From: Aliidiomarina sp047920995
Lineage (GTDB): Bacteria; Pseudomonadota; Gammaproteobacteria; Enterobacterales; Alteromonadaceae
Assembly (NCBI RefSeq): GCF_047920995.1
Contig: NZ_JBLRWZ010000006.1
Location: forward strand, 19,614 to 83,613
Length of the DNA stretch: 64,000 nucleotides
Reading direction: 5' to 3'
The notes beneath the pieces were generated by a model. That model was not told the DNA's origin. It ran no database searches and saw only the letters and a program-made list of their open reading frames with translations. Position 1 is the first letter of the stretch. The number at the start of each line of letters is the position of its first letter. The translations under genes and the position numbers were made by a program. This document shows, in pieces, positions 25,941 through 35,478 of the stretch.

Positions 25941-27869
25941 ATGGCATTTGGTTCACGCATTTCTGCACAAATAAAATTTTCATTAGAGCGCATGCTGGGT
26001 GGCGGCGCCTTCCTGCAGTTGCTTTTGGCCTGGGCAATCGTTTTACTAGTAGCGGTTACTGGGGGATTTCTAGCGTATTTCCTAGCTCGAGGCGAGTTTG
26101 CTTTAACAGAGGAGTTTTGGTGGTCTTTCCTTCGTCTTACTGATCCGGGTTATCTTGGCGACGACGAAGGCCTTGGGCGGAGAATTATATCTACCATCCT
26201 CACTGTAGCTGGCTATGTTCTGTTTATGGGTACGCTAGTTGCTATTATGACCCAATGGTTGTTCCGGCAAATGCGTAATTTTGAGCTAGGGCAAACACCG
26301 GTAAGCTTCCGTAATCACACGGTATTACTGGGTTGGACATCGCGAACACTGCCGATCGTACGGGAACTGTTGAGCCCAGTAATTCCGCGCGCTACGGTGA
26401 ATAAAATCGCGGTTCTGGCGGATGATATTACCGCCGGGCCAACTGCTGAAGTACGCGGTGAGCATATTTCTGGTAAGGATCGGCGGCGCATTGTATTGCG
26501 CTCTGGTTCACTATTAAACCCAGAGCATCTTACCCGTGTAGCTATTGAAAATGCGCGCACCATTATTATTCCATCGCGGAGTAATTTTGCGGAGCAAACA
26601 CTGAGCGCAGATGCCGACATTATTAAGGTTTTGCTCTCGTTACATACGCAGTTTAAAGGTCGCCAAGGGCCACGAGTAATTGCTGAACTGCAAGATGCTC
26701 GCAAGGTACCCGTGGCATTACACACCTACAAGGGCTACTTACAATTAATTGCTAGTGATCTGATTATTTCGCGCATCTTATTGCGAAGCATTTTGTATCC
26801 CGGATTATCAGGGGTGGTAAACGCCTTGTTAATTGATCCGAATCAGGCCCAATTTATGCCTGAGAGTGCGGCGCGGTTGGTGGGGAAAAATTGGCAGCAA
26901 GTATTTGCCAGTTCAAATACTGCCACTCCATGTGGTGTGCTGCGGCCAACCAGAAATGCACAAAAACGAGATGAGTGCGAAACCTTATTAGCGCCGGCTG
27001 GAGATTTGAAAATTAAAGAGGGCGATGAAATACTCTATTTGGCGCTGAACTACAGTGACATCCATACTCATCAGCGAGCGGTTGGATATCGAGTTCAGAA
27101 AATGAATGAAAAACTAATTGCTCCCATTCGGCCATTGCAACGCAAAGTGTTGATATTGGGCTGGAGTAATCGAGTACTCACGTTACTTGCAGAAATGGCG
27201 AATGATGATCGTACTCAGTTTTCGGTATGTAATGTATCTACTACCCCATTAAACGAGCGAGAGTTGCTGTTTGCTGAACGTCAACTTGAAGGCTCGGGGC
27301 AACTGCAGGTAGAGTGGTTGCGAGCGGATTACACAACAGAATCAGCCATGCAGAAGTTGCAAGCGCATCATTTTGATTCCGTGATTTTATTTAGTAGTGA
27401 TCGCTTAGCGTCTGGGGAGGAAGCAGACGCACGCAGCATTGTTGCGTTTATGGTTTTAGATTATTTGCTGGCCAAAGGCAACCCGAGTTTACGTCCTCAT
27501 ATCATGGTTGAACTGCATGATCCGAGCAACGCAGCATACGTAAACCATAGCCATAACGAAGTATTAGTGAGCTCGGTAATTGTTAGCCATGTATTGGCAC
27601 AAGTTGCGGTGTATCCGCAGTTGCGGGCAGTGTATGAGCAATTATTAAGTGCCGATGGTGCACGATTAGCATTGCGTTTTTTACCCGCGAATTCACATCG
27701 GGTATTTACGATTGGCGAACTGCGTGAACTAGCGCTGAGTGAGCAAGCAGTGTTACTCGGTTACCAGCAAGAAGGAGGCGAAACGGTGCTGAATCCAAAT
27801 CTGAATGCGCAGGTGCAAGTAAATGAGGGAACGCAGCTTATTATTTTACAAGGGCCAATAAACGAATGA
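25941..27869 (+). CDS. CASTOR/POLLUX-like ion channel with tandem RCK/TrkA-N-like domains
   Basis: 642-residue membrane protein resembling the bacterial homologues of plant CASTOR/POLLUX channels. Two transmembrane helices (about residues 23-49 and 83-108) flank a pore loop FWWSFLRLTDPGYLG that lacks the GYG potassium filter. A first Rossmann-type domain begins NHTVLLGWTSRTLPIVREL and a second begins KVLILGWSNRVLTLLAEM; these would gate the channel by ligand binding. The frame is open from 25860, but ATG 25941 has AGGAAACC upstream and fits better. Its stop overlaps the start of the next gene by ATGA, coupling it to an RND efflux adaptor. Ion and ligand are unknown. Confidence 0.8.
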   Translation: MAFGSRISAQIKFSLERMLGGGAFLQLLLAWAIVLLVAVTGGFLAYFLARGEFALTEEFWWSFLRLTDPGYLGDDEGLGRRIISTILTVAGYVLFMGTLVAIMTQWLFRQMRNFELGQTPVSFRNHTVLLGWTSRTLPIVRELLSPVIPRATVNKIAVLADDITAGPTAEVRGEHISGKDRRRIVLRSGSLLNPEHLTRVAIENARTIIIPSRSNFAEQTLSADADIIKVLLSLHTQFKGRQGPRVIAELQDARKVPVALHTYKGYLQLIASDLIISRILLRSILYPGLSGVVNALLIDPNQAQFMPESAARLVGKNWQQVFASSNTATPCGVLRPTRNAQKRDECETLLAPAGDLKIKEGDEILYLALNYSDIHTHQRAVGYRVQKMNEKLIAPIRPLQRKVLILGWSNRVLTLLAEMANDDRTQFSVCNVSTTPLNERELLFAERQLEGSGQLQVEWLRADYTTESAMQKLQAHHFDSVILFSSDRLASGEEADARSIVAFMVLDYLLAKGNPSLRPHIMVELHDPSNAAYVNHSHNEVLVSSVIVSHVLAQVAVYPQLRAVYEQLLSADGARLALRFLPANSHRVFTIGELRELALSEQAVLLGYQQEGGETVLNPNLNAQVQVNEGTQLIILQGPINE

Positions 27870-28921
27870 ATAAAATTCGCTTTACGGGTGTAATAGTAAC
27901 ATTGCTGGGAATCTTGTTAGTGGGCTGCGAGCGCAGTGAACAAGCAACCGGTAGTAACGGTGCTGAGCGGCAAACACCAATAGCCGCCTATGAGGTGGTG
28001 GGCCGCGATTTATCTCGCCAGCTTGCCCTCTCAGCTACGGTAACTGCGCGTGTACAAGTGAACCTCACTAGCAGAACGCAAGGCTTAGTGGCTGAAGTGT
28101 TCGTGGAAGAGGGTGATCACGTAACTGCGGGGCAATTACTTGCCCGGTTCGATGTAGTTGAGCATCAGGCTGAGCTCAATAGAGCGAAAGCGCAGGCGTT
28201 AGAAGCAGAGCTAGAGCTGCAGTGGGTGCGCCAACTGAGAGCTAGCCAAACGATGCCGGAAGCTGATTTACAGCGCGCCAAGGCCGCTTATGCTGCGGCA
28301 AGTGCCGAGCAAGAACTGTGGCAAACACGGTTAGATTTTGGTGCTATTTATGCACCTACAGATGCAGTAGTAACCGCACGTTATATTGAGATTGGCGAAC
28401 CGGTGGAAGCGCAGCAGCACTTATTCACCTTAGCGAAAATGGATGAATTAGTAGTTCGGCCGGGTGTTTCTGAGCGCGATGTGCGTTATTTAACGCAGGG
28501 CCAACAGGTGCCGGTGCGGCTCGATGGCCTACCGGGGCAGAAGATAACGGGTGAAATTCGCCGAATTTTTCCTGCTGCGGATAGTGCCAGCAGGCTCATC
28601 AACATTGAGGTGCTGTTGCCTGCGGAAAGTTTTGCTCAAGGTGTTCGCCCCGGCTTCCTTGCTCGTATACCGCTGCAAGTAGATCCCCGCCCGGAAGCTA
28701 TCGCGGTGCCAGCTGCTGCGGTAGGCGAAGATGGCGATCAACGTTATGTTTACCGAGTAGTTGATGATCGTTTAGAGAAAACCTTTATTGAAGTAAGTAT
28801 TACTCGCGGCCAATGGACCGAAGTGCGTGAGGGTGTGAACATCGGTGATGTGGTATTGGCAACGAACCCAATTGATATGCGCGATGGTACCCGTGTGCGC
28901 ATCGTAAATTGGCGGGGCTAG
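27866..28921 (+). CDS. Lipoprotein RND efflux adaptor (membrane fusion protein)
   Basis: Periplasmic adaptor of 351 residues with a lipoprotein signal (LLGILLVGCERSEQ). It shows the lipoyl motif VAEVFVEEGDHVTAGQLLARFD, a helical hairpin with AELNRAKAQALEAELELQW, a second lipoyl half (IYAPTDAVVTARYIEIGEPVEA-like region) and barrel and membrane-proximal domains. The start ATG 27866 overlaps the channel stop (ATGA), and the permease starts 4 bp after its stop. So channel, adaptor and permease are one translational unit. Confidence 0.9.
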   Translation: MNKIRFTGVIVTLLGILLVGCERSEQATGSNGAERQTPIAAYEVVGRDLSRQLALSATVTARVQVNLTSRTQGLVAEVFVEEGDHVTAGQLLARFDVVEHQAELNRAKAQALEAELELQWVRQLRASQTMPEADLQRAKAAYAAASAEQELWQTRLDFGAIYAPTDAVVTARYIEIGEPVEAQQHLFTLAKMDELVVRPGVSERDVRYLTQGQQVPVRLDGLPGQKITGEIRRIFPAADSASRLINIEVLLPAESFAQGVRPGFLARIPLQVDPRPEAIAVPAAAVGEDGDQRYVYRVVDDRLEKTFIEVSITRGQWTEVREGVNIGDVVLATNPIDMRDGTRVRIVNWRG

Positions 28922-28925
28922 TGTG

Positions 28926-31900
28926 ATGCCTAGCGGAATTAGTGCGCTGGCAATTCGGCGACCTATCGGCACCATTTCCATTGCCAGTGTAATCTTGGTG
29001 CTCGGGCTGTTTTTCGTGCAGCGCCTACCGGTTGATCTCTTACCTCATATTGAATATCCGCAAATTACGGTAACCGTGAATTATCCTGGTGTTGCTCCAG
29101 AAATTATGGAGGAGCAAGTAACCCGCGTATTAGAGCGTAACCTGGCGGCGGTAGAAAATTTGGTACTGATAGATAGCCGCGCTTCCGAAGGCCGTACTAA
29201 TGTAAATTTACATTTTGAACTGGGCACCAATCTCGATTTAGCATTGCAAGATGCGGGGCGGCTGCTGGAGTTAGCGCGCACGCAACTGCCGAGTGATGCG
29301 CAGCCACCCCGTTTGTATAAGCGTGATCCTTCGCAAGACCCTATCTGGCAAGCCGGCTTTAGTTCTTCAGTGCGTTCTGAAGTAGCAGTGCGTGATTGGG
29401 TGGTAAATCAACTCACCCCTCAATTAGTGTCTGTATTCGGTGTGGCTGGTGTGGAAGTGGCGGGTGGTTTGCAGCGCGAAATGGAAGTAGTGGTGGATCA
29501 ACAGCGGCTACGCACCTTTGGTTTGCGTATGCAGGATATAGTAGCGCTGTTGGAAGCCGAGAACATTGATGTTGCCGCCGGGTGGATGACCTCCGATACC
29601 TTTGATGTAATGGCGAAAACCGATGGCATGCTTACCTCGGCAAATGAGGTTGCCAATCTGTTGCTGCAAGTTCCCGGCAGTGATCAACGCATTCGCCTAG
29701 AGGAAGTAGCCGATGTGCAAGATGGCTTTCGCGAGCAACGGTTATTTTCCCGCTTAAATGGCACGCCAGCAGTGCAGGTATCCATTACTAAATTGCCAGA
29801 AGCGAATACGGTTGAGGTGGTTTCGGGTGTACAAGAGCTGATGCGAGATCTCACGCGCAGTGGTTTCTTGCCCGAGGATATTCAATATCAACCCATCAAT
29901 GATCCGGTTTACTTTATTCAAGGTGCGTTGCGTAGTGTAGGAACCGCTGCGCTACTGGGTGGCTTTTTAGCCATGGTAATGGTGTTCCTATTTCTTGGTT
30001 CGTTGCGCAAAAGCTTAGTGGTAGGGATTTCTATTCCGGTAGCCATTATGGCTACTTTTGCGTTAATGGGCGCCAGTGGCCTTACGCTGAATGTGATTAG
30101 CTTGGGTGGTTTGGCATTAGGCGTAGGGTTACTGCTCGATAATGCGATTGTGATGTTAGAGAATATTTTCCGCCATCATCGGCAATTGCAGAAAAGTGTT
30201 ACTGAAGCAGCATATGATGGCGCTCGTGAAGTAAGCTCAGCGATTACTGCGGGTACCCTTACCAACCTTGCCGCGGTGTTGCCGTTCTTATTGATTACCG
30301 GTTATGCGGCCATGATTTTCCGCGAGCTTATTCTCACGATTTCCTTTGCGATACTGGCCACGCTAGTTGCTGCCCTCACCTTGGTACCCATGTTAGCGGC
30401 ATTATTGGCACGAATTCGTTTTCAGAGTGGCTTAGAACAAAGCAGATTAATACGCGGGTTTAATCGATTTATTATGCTGTTACAAAGCGCCTATGTGCGT
30501 GCCCTTGAGCCTGCACTGCGCTGGCGCTGGGGGGTGATCGCAGGAGCCGCATTATTATTTGTTGTGATGCTGCGTATGGGCGATCAACTTGGTAATGAAT
30601 TTTTACCACAGGTAGATGATGGTGGCGTAAGTGTACGAATGGTGTTGCCAAGCGGCACGCCACCTTTTGAAACCGATGCTGCGGCGCGCGAAATTGAAAG
30701 CATTATTTTAGATATGCCCCATGTAGAAACCATGTTTGCGCTAGTAGGTGGCCATTTGAGCGGCGGTATCATTAACGAACGCCCTGGCACCAGTAATATT
30801 CGCGTACAGCTTACACCGGCTCGCCAACGCCCCGAAATGAGCGCAGGCGAATGGGTTGCCGAAGCCCAACAACGGCTTGATGCACTTGATTTGCCGGGCG
30901 CACGAATTAGTGTGCAGCCGCCAAGTATTCAGGGGTTGCAGTTCTCTCCCGCAGGTGCAGATTTCTCGATTAGTATTGTAGGTGATGAGCTTACCGAGCT
31001 GCGTGAGTATGCTCGTGATATTAGTGCTTTACTGCAAGGCATACCCGGATTAGAGGGCGTTGAAGTAGGTAGGGAAGATCAAAGCCCGCTGATGCGTATT
31101 GTTGTGGATCGCGAGCGCGCAGCTGATTTGGGTTTGCGGGTATCCGAAATTGGCAGAGCTGTGCGGCAAGCGGTAGATGGCGAAGTACCTTCATATTTTC
31201 GGGATGGCCAATACGAGTATCCGGTGCGTGTGCGGCTACCCAAAGATCAAGTTTCTGATGAACAAGTACTCAGTAATTTGATTCTCGATCGCATTGATGG
31301 CGTGCCGGTTCTGCTGGGTGATGTGGCTTCATTTCAGCTTGGCGAAGGGCCAGCTCATATTGAGCGGGAGAATCAAAATCGCGTGGTAAGAGTGAATGGC
31401 GATATTAATACAACGGTTGCCGATGTAGGGCAAATCATGCGGGAAGTAGAAGCGCGTATGAGTAACTTTGAGCTACCCGATCAGTATAGTTTAATTTATT
31501 CAGGGCAATGGGAAACGATACAAGCCACAAATAAAGAACTACGCACAGTGGTTATATTGGCCATGTTTTTAGTATTTGTAGTGATGGCGGTACAATACGA
31601 GCGCTTTACCAACCCGCTGGTTATTCTTACGGCTGCGCCCCTAGCGCTATTTGGTGTAGTGAGCGCGCTTACCCTTACTAATACATCGCTTTCTGCACCG
31701 GTTTTAATTGGCGTGGTGCTACTGATTGGAATTGTAGTAAATAATGCCATTTTGTTGGTGGAGTATATTGAAATCGCGCGCCGCGAGAGTAAGCTGAACA
31801 TTCAAGAAGCGGTGTTAGCCGCGGCGAAAGTTCGTTTACGGCCGATATTAATGACCACACTAACAACCGTGCTGGGGATGTTACCATTAGCATTAGGAAT

Positions 31901-32060
31901 TGGTGAGGGTGCGGAGATTATGAATCCGTTGGCATTAACCGTAGTGGGTGGTTTGTTGAGTGCCATGGTGCTTACGCTTTTTGTTGTTCCGGCACTATAT
32001 GTGATTGTGAATGGGGCCGCAGAGCGGGCGCAAGAGTGGTTAGTTGGGCAGAACAAATAA
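28926..32060 (+). CDS. RND efflux transporter permease (AcrB/AcrD/AcrF superfamily)
   Basis: Inner-membrane proton antiporter of 1044 residues. Features are the N-terminal helix after SALAIRRPIGTISIASVI, porter domain segments, the TM4 acidic/neutral site LGVGLLLDNAIVMLENIF, and the C-terminal copy with IGIVVNNAILLVEYIE. In TM4 the typical DD pair of HAE1 pumps is DN here, as in many HME-like or unclassified RND proteins, so the drug or metal class is uncertain. A GTG three bases upstream (28923) is an equal alternative start. Third gene of the channel-adaptor-permease operon; no outer-membrane partner nearby. Confidence 0.9.
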   Translation: MPSGISALAIRRPIGTISIASVILVLGLFFVQRLPVDLLPHIEYPQITVTVNYPGVAPEIMEEQVTRVLERNLAAVENLVLIDSRASEGRTNVNLHFELGTNLDLALQDAGRLLELARTQLPSDAQPPRLYKRDPSQDPIWQAGFSSSVRSEVAVRDWVVNQLTPQLVSVFGVAGVEVAGGLQREMEVVVDQQRLRTFGLRMQDIVALLEAENIDVAAGWMTSDTFDVMAKTDGMLTSANEVANLLLQVPGSDQRIRLEEVADVQDGFREQRLFSRLNGTPAVQVSITKLPEANTVEVVSGVQELMRDLTRSGFLPEDIQYQPINDPVYFIQGALRSVGTAALLGGFLAMVMVFLFLGSLRKSLVVGISIPVAIMATFALMGASGLTLNVISLGGLALGVGLLLDNAIVMLENIFRHHRQLQKSVTEAAYDGAREVSSAITAGTLTNLAAVLPFLLITGYAAMIFRELILTISFAILATLVAALTLVPMLAALLARIRFQSGLEQSRLIRGFNRFIMLLQSAYVRALEPALRWRWGVIAGAALLFVVMLRMGDQLGNEFLPQVDDGGVSVRMVLPSGTPPFETDAAAREIESIILDMPHVETMFALVGGHLSGGIINERPGTSNIRVQLTPARQRPEMSAGEWVAEAQQRLDALDLPGARISVQPPSIQGLQFSPAGADFSISIVGDELTELREYARDISALLQGIPGLEGVEVGREDQSPLMRIVVDRERAADLGLRVSEIGRAVRQAVDGEVPSYFRDGQYEYPVRVRLPKDQVSDEQVLSNLILDRIDGVPVLLGDVASFQLGEGPAHIERENQNRVVRVNGDINTTVADVGQIMREVEARMSNFELPDQYSLIYSGQWETIQATNKELRTVVILAMFLVFVVMAVQYERFTNPLVILTAAPLALFGVVSALTLTNTSLSAPVLIGVVLLIGIVVNNAILLVEYIEIARRESKLNIQEAVLAAAKVRLRPILMTTLTTVLGMLPLALGIGEGAEIMNPLALTVVGGLLSAMVLTLFVVPALYVIVNGAAERAQEWLVGQNK

Positions 32061-32065
32061 AGATG

Positions 32066-32102
32066 GCATAAAAAATGGTCGGCATTTAAGTGCCAACCAT
32101 TT
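32066..32102 (-). terminator. Terminator of the cold-shock gene (minus strand)
   Basis: On the minus strand AAATGGTTGGCA pairs with TGCCGACCATTT (one mismatch) and is followed by a T run; on the plus strand the hairpin also sits right after the RND stop, so it may serve both directions. Confidence 0.7.
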
Positions 32103-32145
32103 ATAAATTCGTTTTGCGTGAGCAAAGGTTTACGGTACGTAAGCC

Positions 32146-32358
32146 CTAATCAGCAGCAGTTACGTTTTCAGCTTGAGGGCCTTTTTGGCCTTGCGTGATA
32201 GTGAACTGAACTTTTTGGCCTTCGGCTAACGTACGGAAGCCATCGCCAGTAATTGCTGAGAAGTGAACGAATACATCAGGCCCGCCTTCGCGCTCAAGAA
32301 AACCAAAACCTTTAGATTCGTTGAACCACTTAACGGTACCAGTAACGATATCAGACAT
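32146..32358 (-). CDS. Cold-shock domain protein (CspA family)
   Basis: Single-strand nucleic-acid-binding protein of 70 residues that acts as an RNA chaperone. RNP1 (KGFGFLE) and RNP2 (DVFVHFSAI) are intact, with the usual start TGTVKWFNESKGFGF. The 283-bp gap to the divergent gene leaves room for a long 5' leader, as is common for cold-inducible csp genes, but I cannot show that this copy is cold-induced. Confidence 0.96.
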   Translation of the reverse strand: MSDIVTGTVKWFNESKGFGFLEREGGPDVFVHFSAITGDGFRTLAEGQKVQFTITQGQKGPQAENVTAAD

Positions 32359-32482
32359 AATCTTTCCTAACTTGCGTGTATATTAAAACAGCTGGCCGCA
32401 ACCAGCGGTACTAGTGCTTAGAGCAGCAAGGTATTTAGAGCAGGGGACGAGCACTTCCGAGAAGGGTTTCGTTCAAACTGAG

Positions 32483-32502
32483 TAAATAACTGCTGTTATT
32501 TA
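32483..32502. repeat. Inverted repeat in the csp/cysteine-synthase-like intergenic region
   Basis: TAAATAAC-TGCT-GTTATTTA is a perfect eight-base inverted repeat with a four-base loop, in an AT-rich divergent promoter region. It could be an operator or a weak hairpin in the csp leader. A separate direct repeat ACGGTT lies at 32586 and 32596, one helical turn apart. Confidence 0.5.
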
Positions 32503-32641
32503 AGCTTTTTCAGTATATATGGGAAGAATTATTCTGGCCAATAATTTTAGTGTTTATTTTATATTCTATTTTGTTTTACACAGTAACGGTTGAATACGGT
32601 TACACTGGTGTATCAATTTATTGAGAAAAGGATGCAAGTGC

Positions 32642-33718
32642 ATGGCGTTAGCGAGAGTTGTAATGAACCAGGTAGAGCAAATTGGCAATACTGATTTATT
32701 AAAAATCGCTTCGTTATCGAAACTATGTGGTTCCGATATTTACGTAAAATGCGAGTACCAAAATCCTGGTGGTTCGATCAAAGATCGTGCAGCACTGCAA
32801 TTAGTAAAAGATGCAATCGATCAGGGCAAGCTACAGCCGGGGATGACCATTGTTGAAGGTACTGCGGGTAATACCGGCATTGGTTTGGCGGTGGTAGCAA
32901 AGGCACTAGGTTATGATTTGTTGGTGGTAATGCCCAATGATCAAACTGCGGAAAAAACGAAAATGATCGAACTGCATGGAGCGCGTTTGCATGCAGTGCC
33001 ACCCGTGCCATTTAAGAATGAGGCGCACTTCTATCATACGGCGCGGCGGCTTGGTGCGGAGAATGATAATTTCTGGTGGGCGAACCAGTTCGAAAACACG
33101 AGCAATATGCGCGCCCATTATTTGCGCACAGGCCCAGAAATCTGGCAGCAAACTGCAGGCAAGATCGATATGCTTGTTTCGGTATCGGGTACGGGCGGCA
33201 CAATCGCCGGTAATTCATTGTACTTGAAAGAGCAAAACCCGAATATTGAAGTGTGGTGCGCAGATCCAGATGGTTCAGGCACTTATGAGTTTCTTCGCAG
33301 TGGCGAATATAAAGCGGAAGGCGGCTCGCTTACCGAGGGAATTGGTATCATGCGCTTAGTAGAGAACTTCCGGCAGGCAAAAATTGATTACGCACTCAAT
33401 TTACCTGATCAAGATCTGCTGAGTATTGCCAATTTTGTGCGCGAGCAAGATGGCATTGTACTGGGCAGTAGCTCGGCGCTGAACGTGGCCGCTGCGTTTT
33501 TTGCAGCACTGCATCGTGCACCGGGTAAAACGATTGTTACTTTTGCATGTGATTTGGGTGAGCGTAGTGCATCTAAACTCTACAACACAGATTATTTGCA
33601 AAGCCGCGGGATTAGCCCAGTTGCCGAACCGATGGATAAGTTAACCAATCGATATCGGCAAGCGGGCGATAAGATTTTGCGTGTTACGCGGGATTACCAG
33701 AACGAAGCGCCGCGTTAA
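32642..33718 (+). CDS. PLP-dependent cysteine synthase-like enzyme (CysK/CBS family)
   Basis: Fold-type II pyridoxal-phosphate enzyme of 358 residues. The PLP lysine is in NPGGSIKDRAA, the substrate-binding loop is EGTAGNTGIGLA (TSGNTG in CysK), and the phosphate loop is SVSGTGGTIAG. A C-terminal extension of about 50 residues beyond CysK length is present. The exact reaction (O-acetylserine sulfhydrylase, cystathionine synthase or other) is not resolved. ATG 32642 has AAAGGA at 9 bp and is preferred over an upstream TTG at 32621. Its 3' end overlaps yqhD tail-to-tail by 35 bp. Confidence 0.85.
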   Translation: MALARVVMNQVEQIGNTDLLKIASLSKLCGSDIYVKCEYQNPGGSIKDRAALQLVKDAIDQGKLQPGMTIVEGTAGNTGIGLAVVAKALGYDLLVVMPNDQTAEKTKMIELHGARLHAVPPVPFKNEAHFYHTARRLGAENDNFWWANQFENTSNMRAHYLRTGPEIWQQTAGKIDMLVSVSGTGGTIAGNSLYLKEQNPNIEVWCADPDGSGTYEFLRSGEYKAEGGSLTEGIGIMRLVENFRQAKIDYALNLPDQDLLSIANFVREQDGIVLGSSSALNVAAAFFAALHRAPGKTIVTFACDLGERSASKLYNTDYLQSRGISPVAEPMDKLTNRYRQAGDKILRVTRDYQNEAPR

Positions 33719-34859
33719 GGATATTGCGGCTCACTTCTGGAGTTACATCTTGATGCTCACCCAGTTTTACCATGCCGTGAGCTTCTAGCTGCTTAATCAC
33801 TACATCAATGATGCTGGCATCTAAATCGTAATCTTCAATACGGGTGCCAGCGCCAAGGCTGCGGAAAAACTCTTCGGTTTTGGCAATGCCTGCTTCTGCT
33901 TTTTCGGCATCGGTACCTTCCTGAATATGCCAAACCCGCTCGGCAAATTGCACCAACTTCGCCATTTTATCGGCTTTGCGTACACGTAGGTTTGCTGGCA
34001 GCACTACCGCTAAAGTTTGCGCATGATCTAAACCATATAATGCCGTGAGTTCATGGCCAATCATATGCGTAGACCAATCTTGTGGCACTCCCACGCCAAT
34101 TAATCCATTCAATGCCATGGTGGCACACCACATTACATTCGCGCGCACTTCGTAATTCTCCGGCTGGGCAATTGCTTCTGGGCCGATATCGATAAGGGTT
34201 TGTAGAATACCCTCGGCCAAGCGATCTTGTAACGCGCCACCTGCTGGATAGGTAAGGTATTGTTCCATTACGTGGGTAAAGGGATCGATAACACCGTTAA
34301 TTACTTGCCGCATCGGTAAGGTATAAGTGGTGGTAGGATCTAGCACGGAAAACTGCGGATACACCAACGGGCTGCCGAAAGGAAGCTTGGCTTTGTATTC
34401 GGAACGGGTTACAACTGAGCCGCTATTCATTTCCGATCCGGTAGCAGGAAGTGTAAGCACGCTGCCAAAGGCTACTGCAGATTTTACAACCTTGCCGCCT
34501 TTGGTAAGAATATCCCAACGGTCGCCTTCATAATGTGCTGCGGCTGCAATAAATTTAACGCCATCAATTACCGAGCCACCACCAGCGGCAAGAATAAAAT
34601 CAACATCGTTAGCGGTTACTGCATCGGCTGCACGACACAGCGTTTCATATTCAGGATTCGCTTCAATACCCTCGAACTCACAAACAATTTGCTCGCCAAT
34701 GGCATCGTGAATTTGCTGATACACGCCATTTTTCTTAATACTGCCGCCGCCATAAGCGAGCATTACCCGCGCGTTGGCTGGAATTTCGGCACTAATTTTG
34801 GTGATCTGCCCTTCCCCAAATAGTATTTTGGTGGGGTTATAAAAACTAAAGTTGTTCAT
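33684..34859 (-). CDS. yqhD: NADPH-dependent iron-type alcohol/aldehyde dehydrogenase YqhD-like
   Basis: Metal-dependent aldehyde reductase that in E. coli detoxifies aldehydes from lipid peroxidation. The 391-residue product matches YqhD along its whole length: MNNFSFYNPTKILFGEGQI, YGGGSIKKNGVY, AAGGGSVIDGVKF, LPATGSEMNSG, and the metal-binding segments VIDPFTHVMEQYLTYP, STHMIGHELTALYGLDHAQTL. ATG 34859 with GGAG upstream is chosen over GTG 34865. It is monocistronic and convergent with the cysteine-synthase-like gene, with both stop codons inside the other gene. Confidence 0.93.
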   Translation of the reverse strand: MNNFSFYNPTKILFGEGQITKISAEIPANARVMLAYGGGSIKKNGVYQQIHDAIGEQIVCEFEGIEANPEYETLCRAADAVTANDVDFILAAGGGSVIDGVKFIAAAAHYEGDRWDILTKGGKVVKSAVAFGSVLTLPATGSEMNSGSVVTRSEYKAKLPFGSPLVYPQFSVLDPTTTYTLPMRQVINGVIDPFTHVMEQYLTYPAGGALQDRLAEGILQTLIDIGPEAIAQPENYEVRANVMWCATMALNGLIGVGVPQDWSTHMIGHELTALYGLDHAQTLAVVLPANLRVRKADKMAKLVQFAERVWHIQEGTDAEKAEAGIAKTEEFFRSLGAGTRIEDYDLDASIIDVVIKQLEAHGMVKLGEHQDVTPEVSRNILNAALRSGNPA

Positions 34860-34980
34860 GAACACTCCGTTACTGCATGCACGCTAGTGAGGTGAATGGT
34901 AATACTTAGGTGATTAGTATAGTTAGGGTAACGGATACGCCCTAAGAAGTGCAAATGATCACCGATGGGGTAGCAAGTAC

Positions 34981-35475
34981 TTACAAACTAATTTGTAATC
35001 GGTAACCATCGCTACCATCAGAATAATAATTCGGCATTACATCAACAACTTCAAAACCAAGATTACGATACAGCGCAATGGCACCGGCATTATCACACTT
35101 TACTTCTAAGGATACAGTGCTTACGTTAGGGTTGTTTTCTGCAGCACTTTGCACAACGTTCATTAGTGCTTTTGCCGCACCCTTGCCGCGAACCTCGGGT
35201 GCTGTAGCAAGTGAGTAAACTCGCCATTTGCGGCTATTTTTCCGAGTTAATATAATGGTGTAGCCCGCAAAAATGTTTACTAAATCATCCGCACCTAGTG
35301 CGGTGCTATTGGTAAGCTCAGCGCACCAAATCTGCACGCTCGGGCTCTGCAGTAAGTAGCGGAACGAGCGCCTACCAATTTGATCATAGCTAAAGGCGCT
35401 GTTTTCTAGCGCCACCAACTTATCTAAATCATCGGGCTGCGCTTTGCGAACGGTAATCGTATGCTGAGAACACAT
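34981..35475 (-). CDS. GNAT-family N-acetyltransferase (RimI-like)
   Basis: Acetyl-CoA-dependent N-acyltransferase, 164 residues. The N-terminal strand TVRKAQPDDLDKLVALENSAF and the acetyl-CoA site LATAPEVRGKGAAKALM followed by LEVKCDNAGAIALYRNLGFEVV are typical of RimI-like enzymes. It starts three bases after the stop of the ATP-grasp gene, so both are translated together. In related bacteria, as I recall, the partner of this ATP-grasp type is often a GNAT fused to a C39-like peptidase domain; here only the GNAT part exists. The substrate is probably the product of the ATP-grasp enzyme (inference). Confidence 0.82.
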   Translation of the reverse strand: MCSQHTITVRKAQPDDLDKLVALENSAFSYDQIGRRSFRYLLQSPSVQIWCAELTNSTALGADDLVNIFAGYTIILTRKNSRKWRVYSLATAPEVRGKGAAKALMNVVQSAAENNPNVSTVSLEVKCDNAGAIALYRNLGFEVVDVMPNYYSDGSDGYRLQISL

Positions 35476-35478
35476 CGG

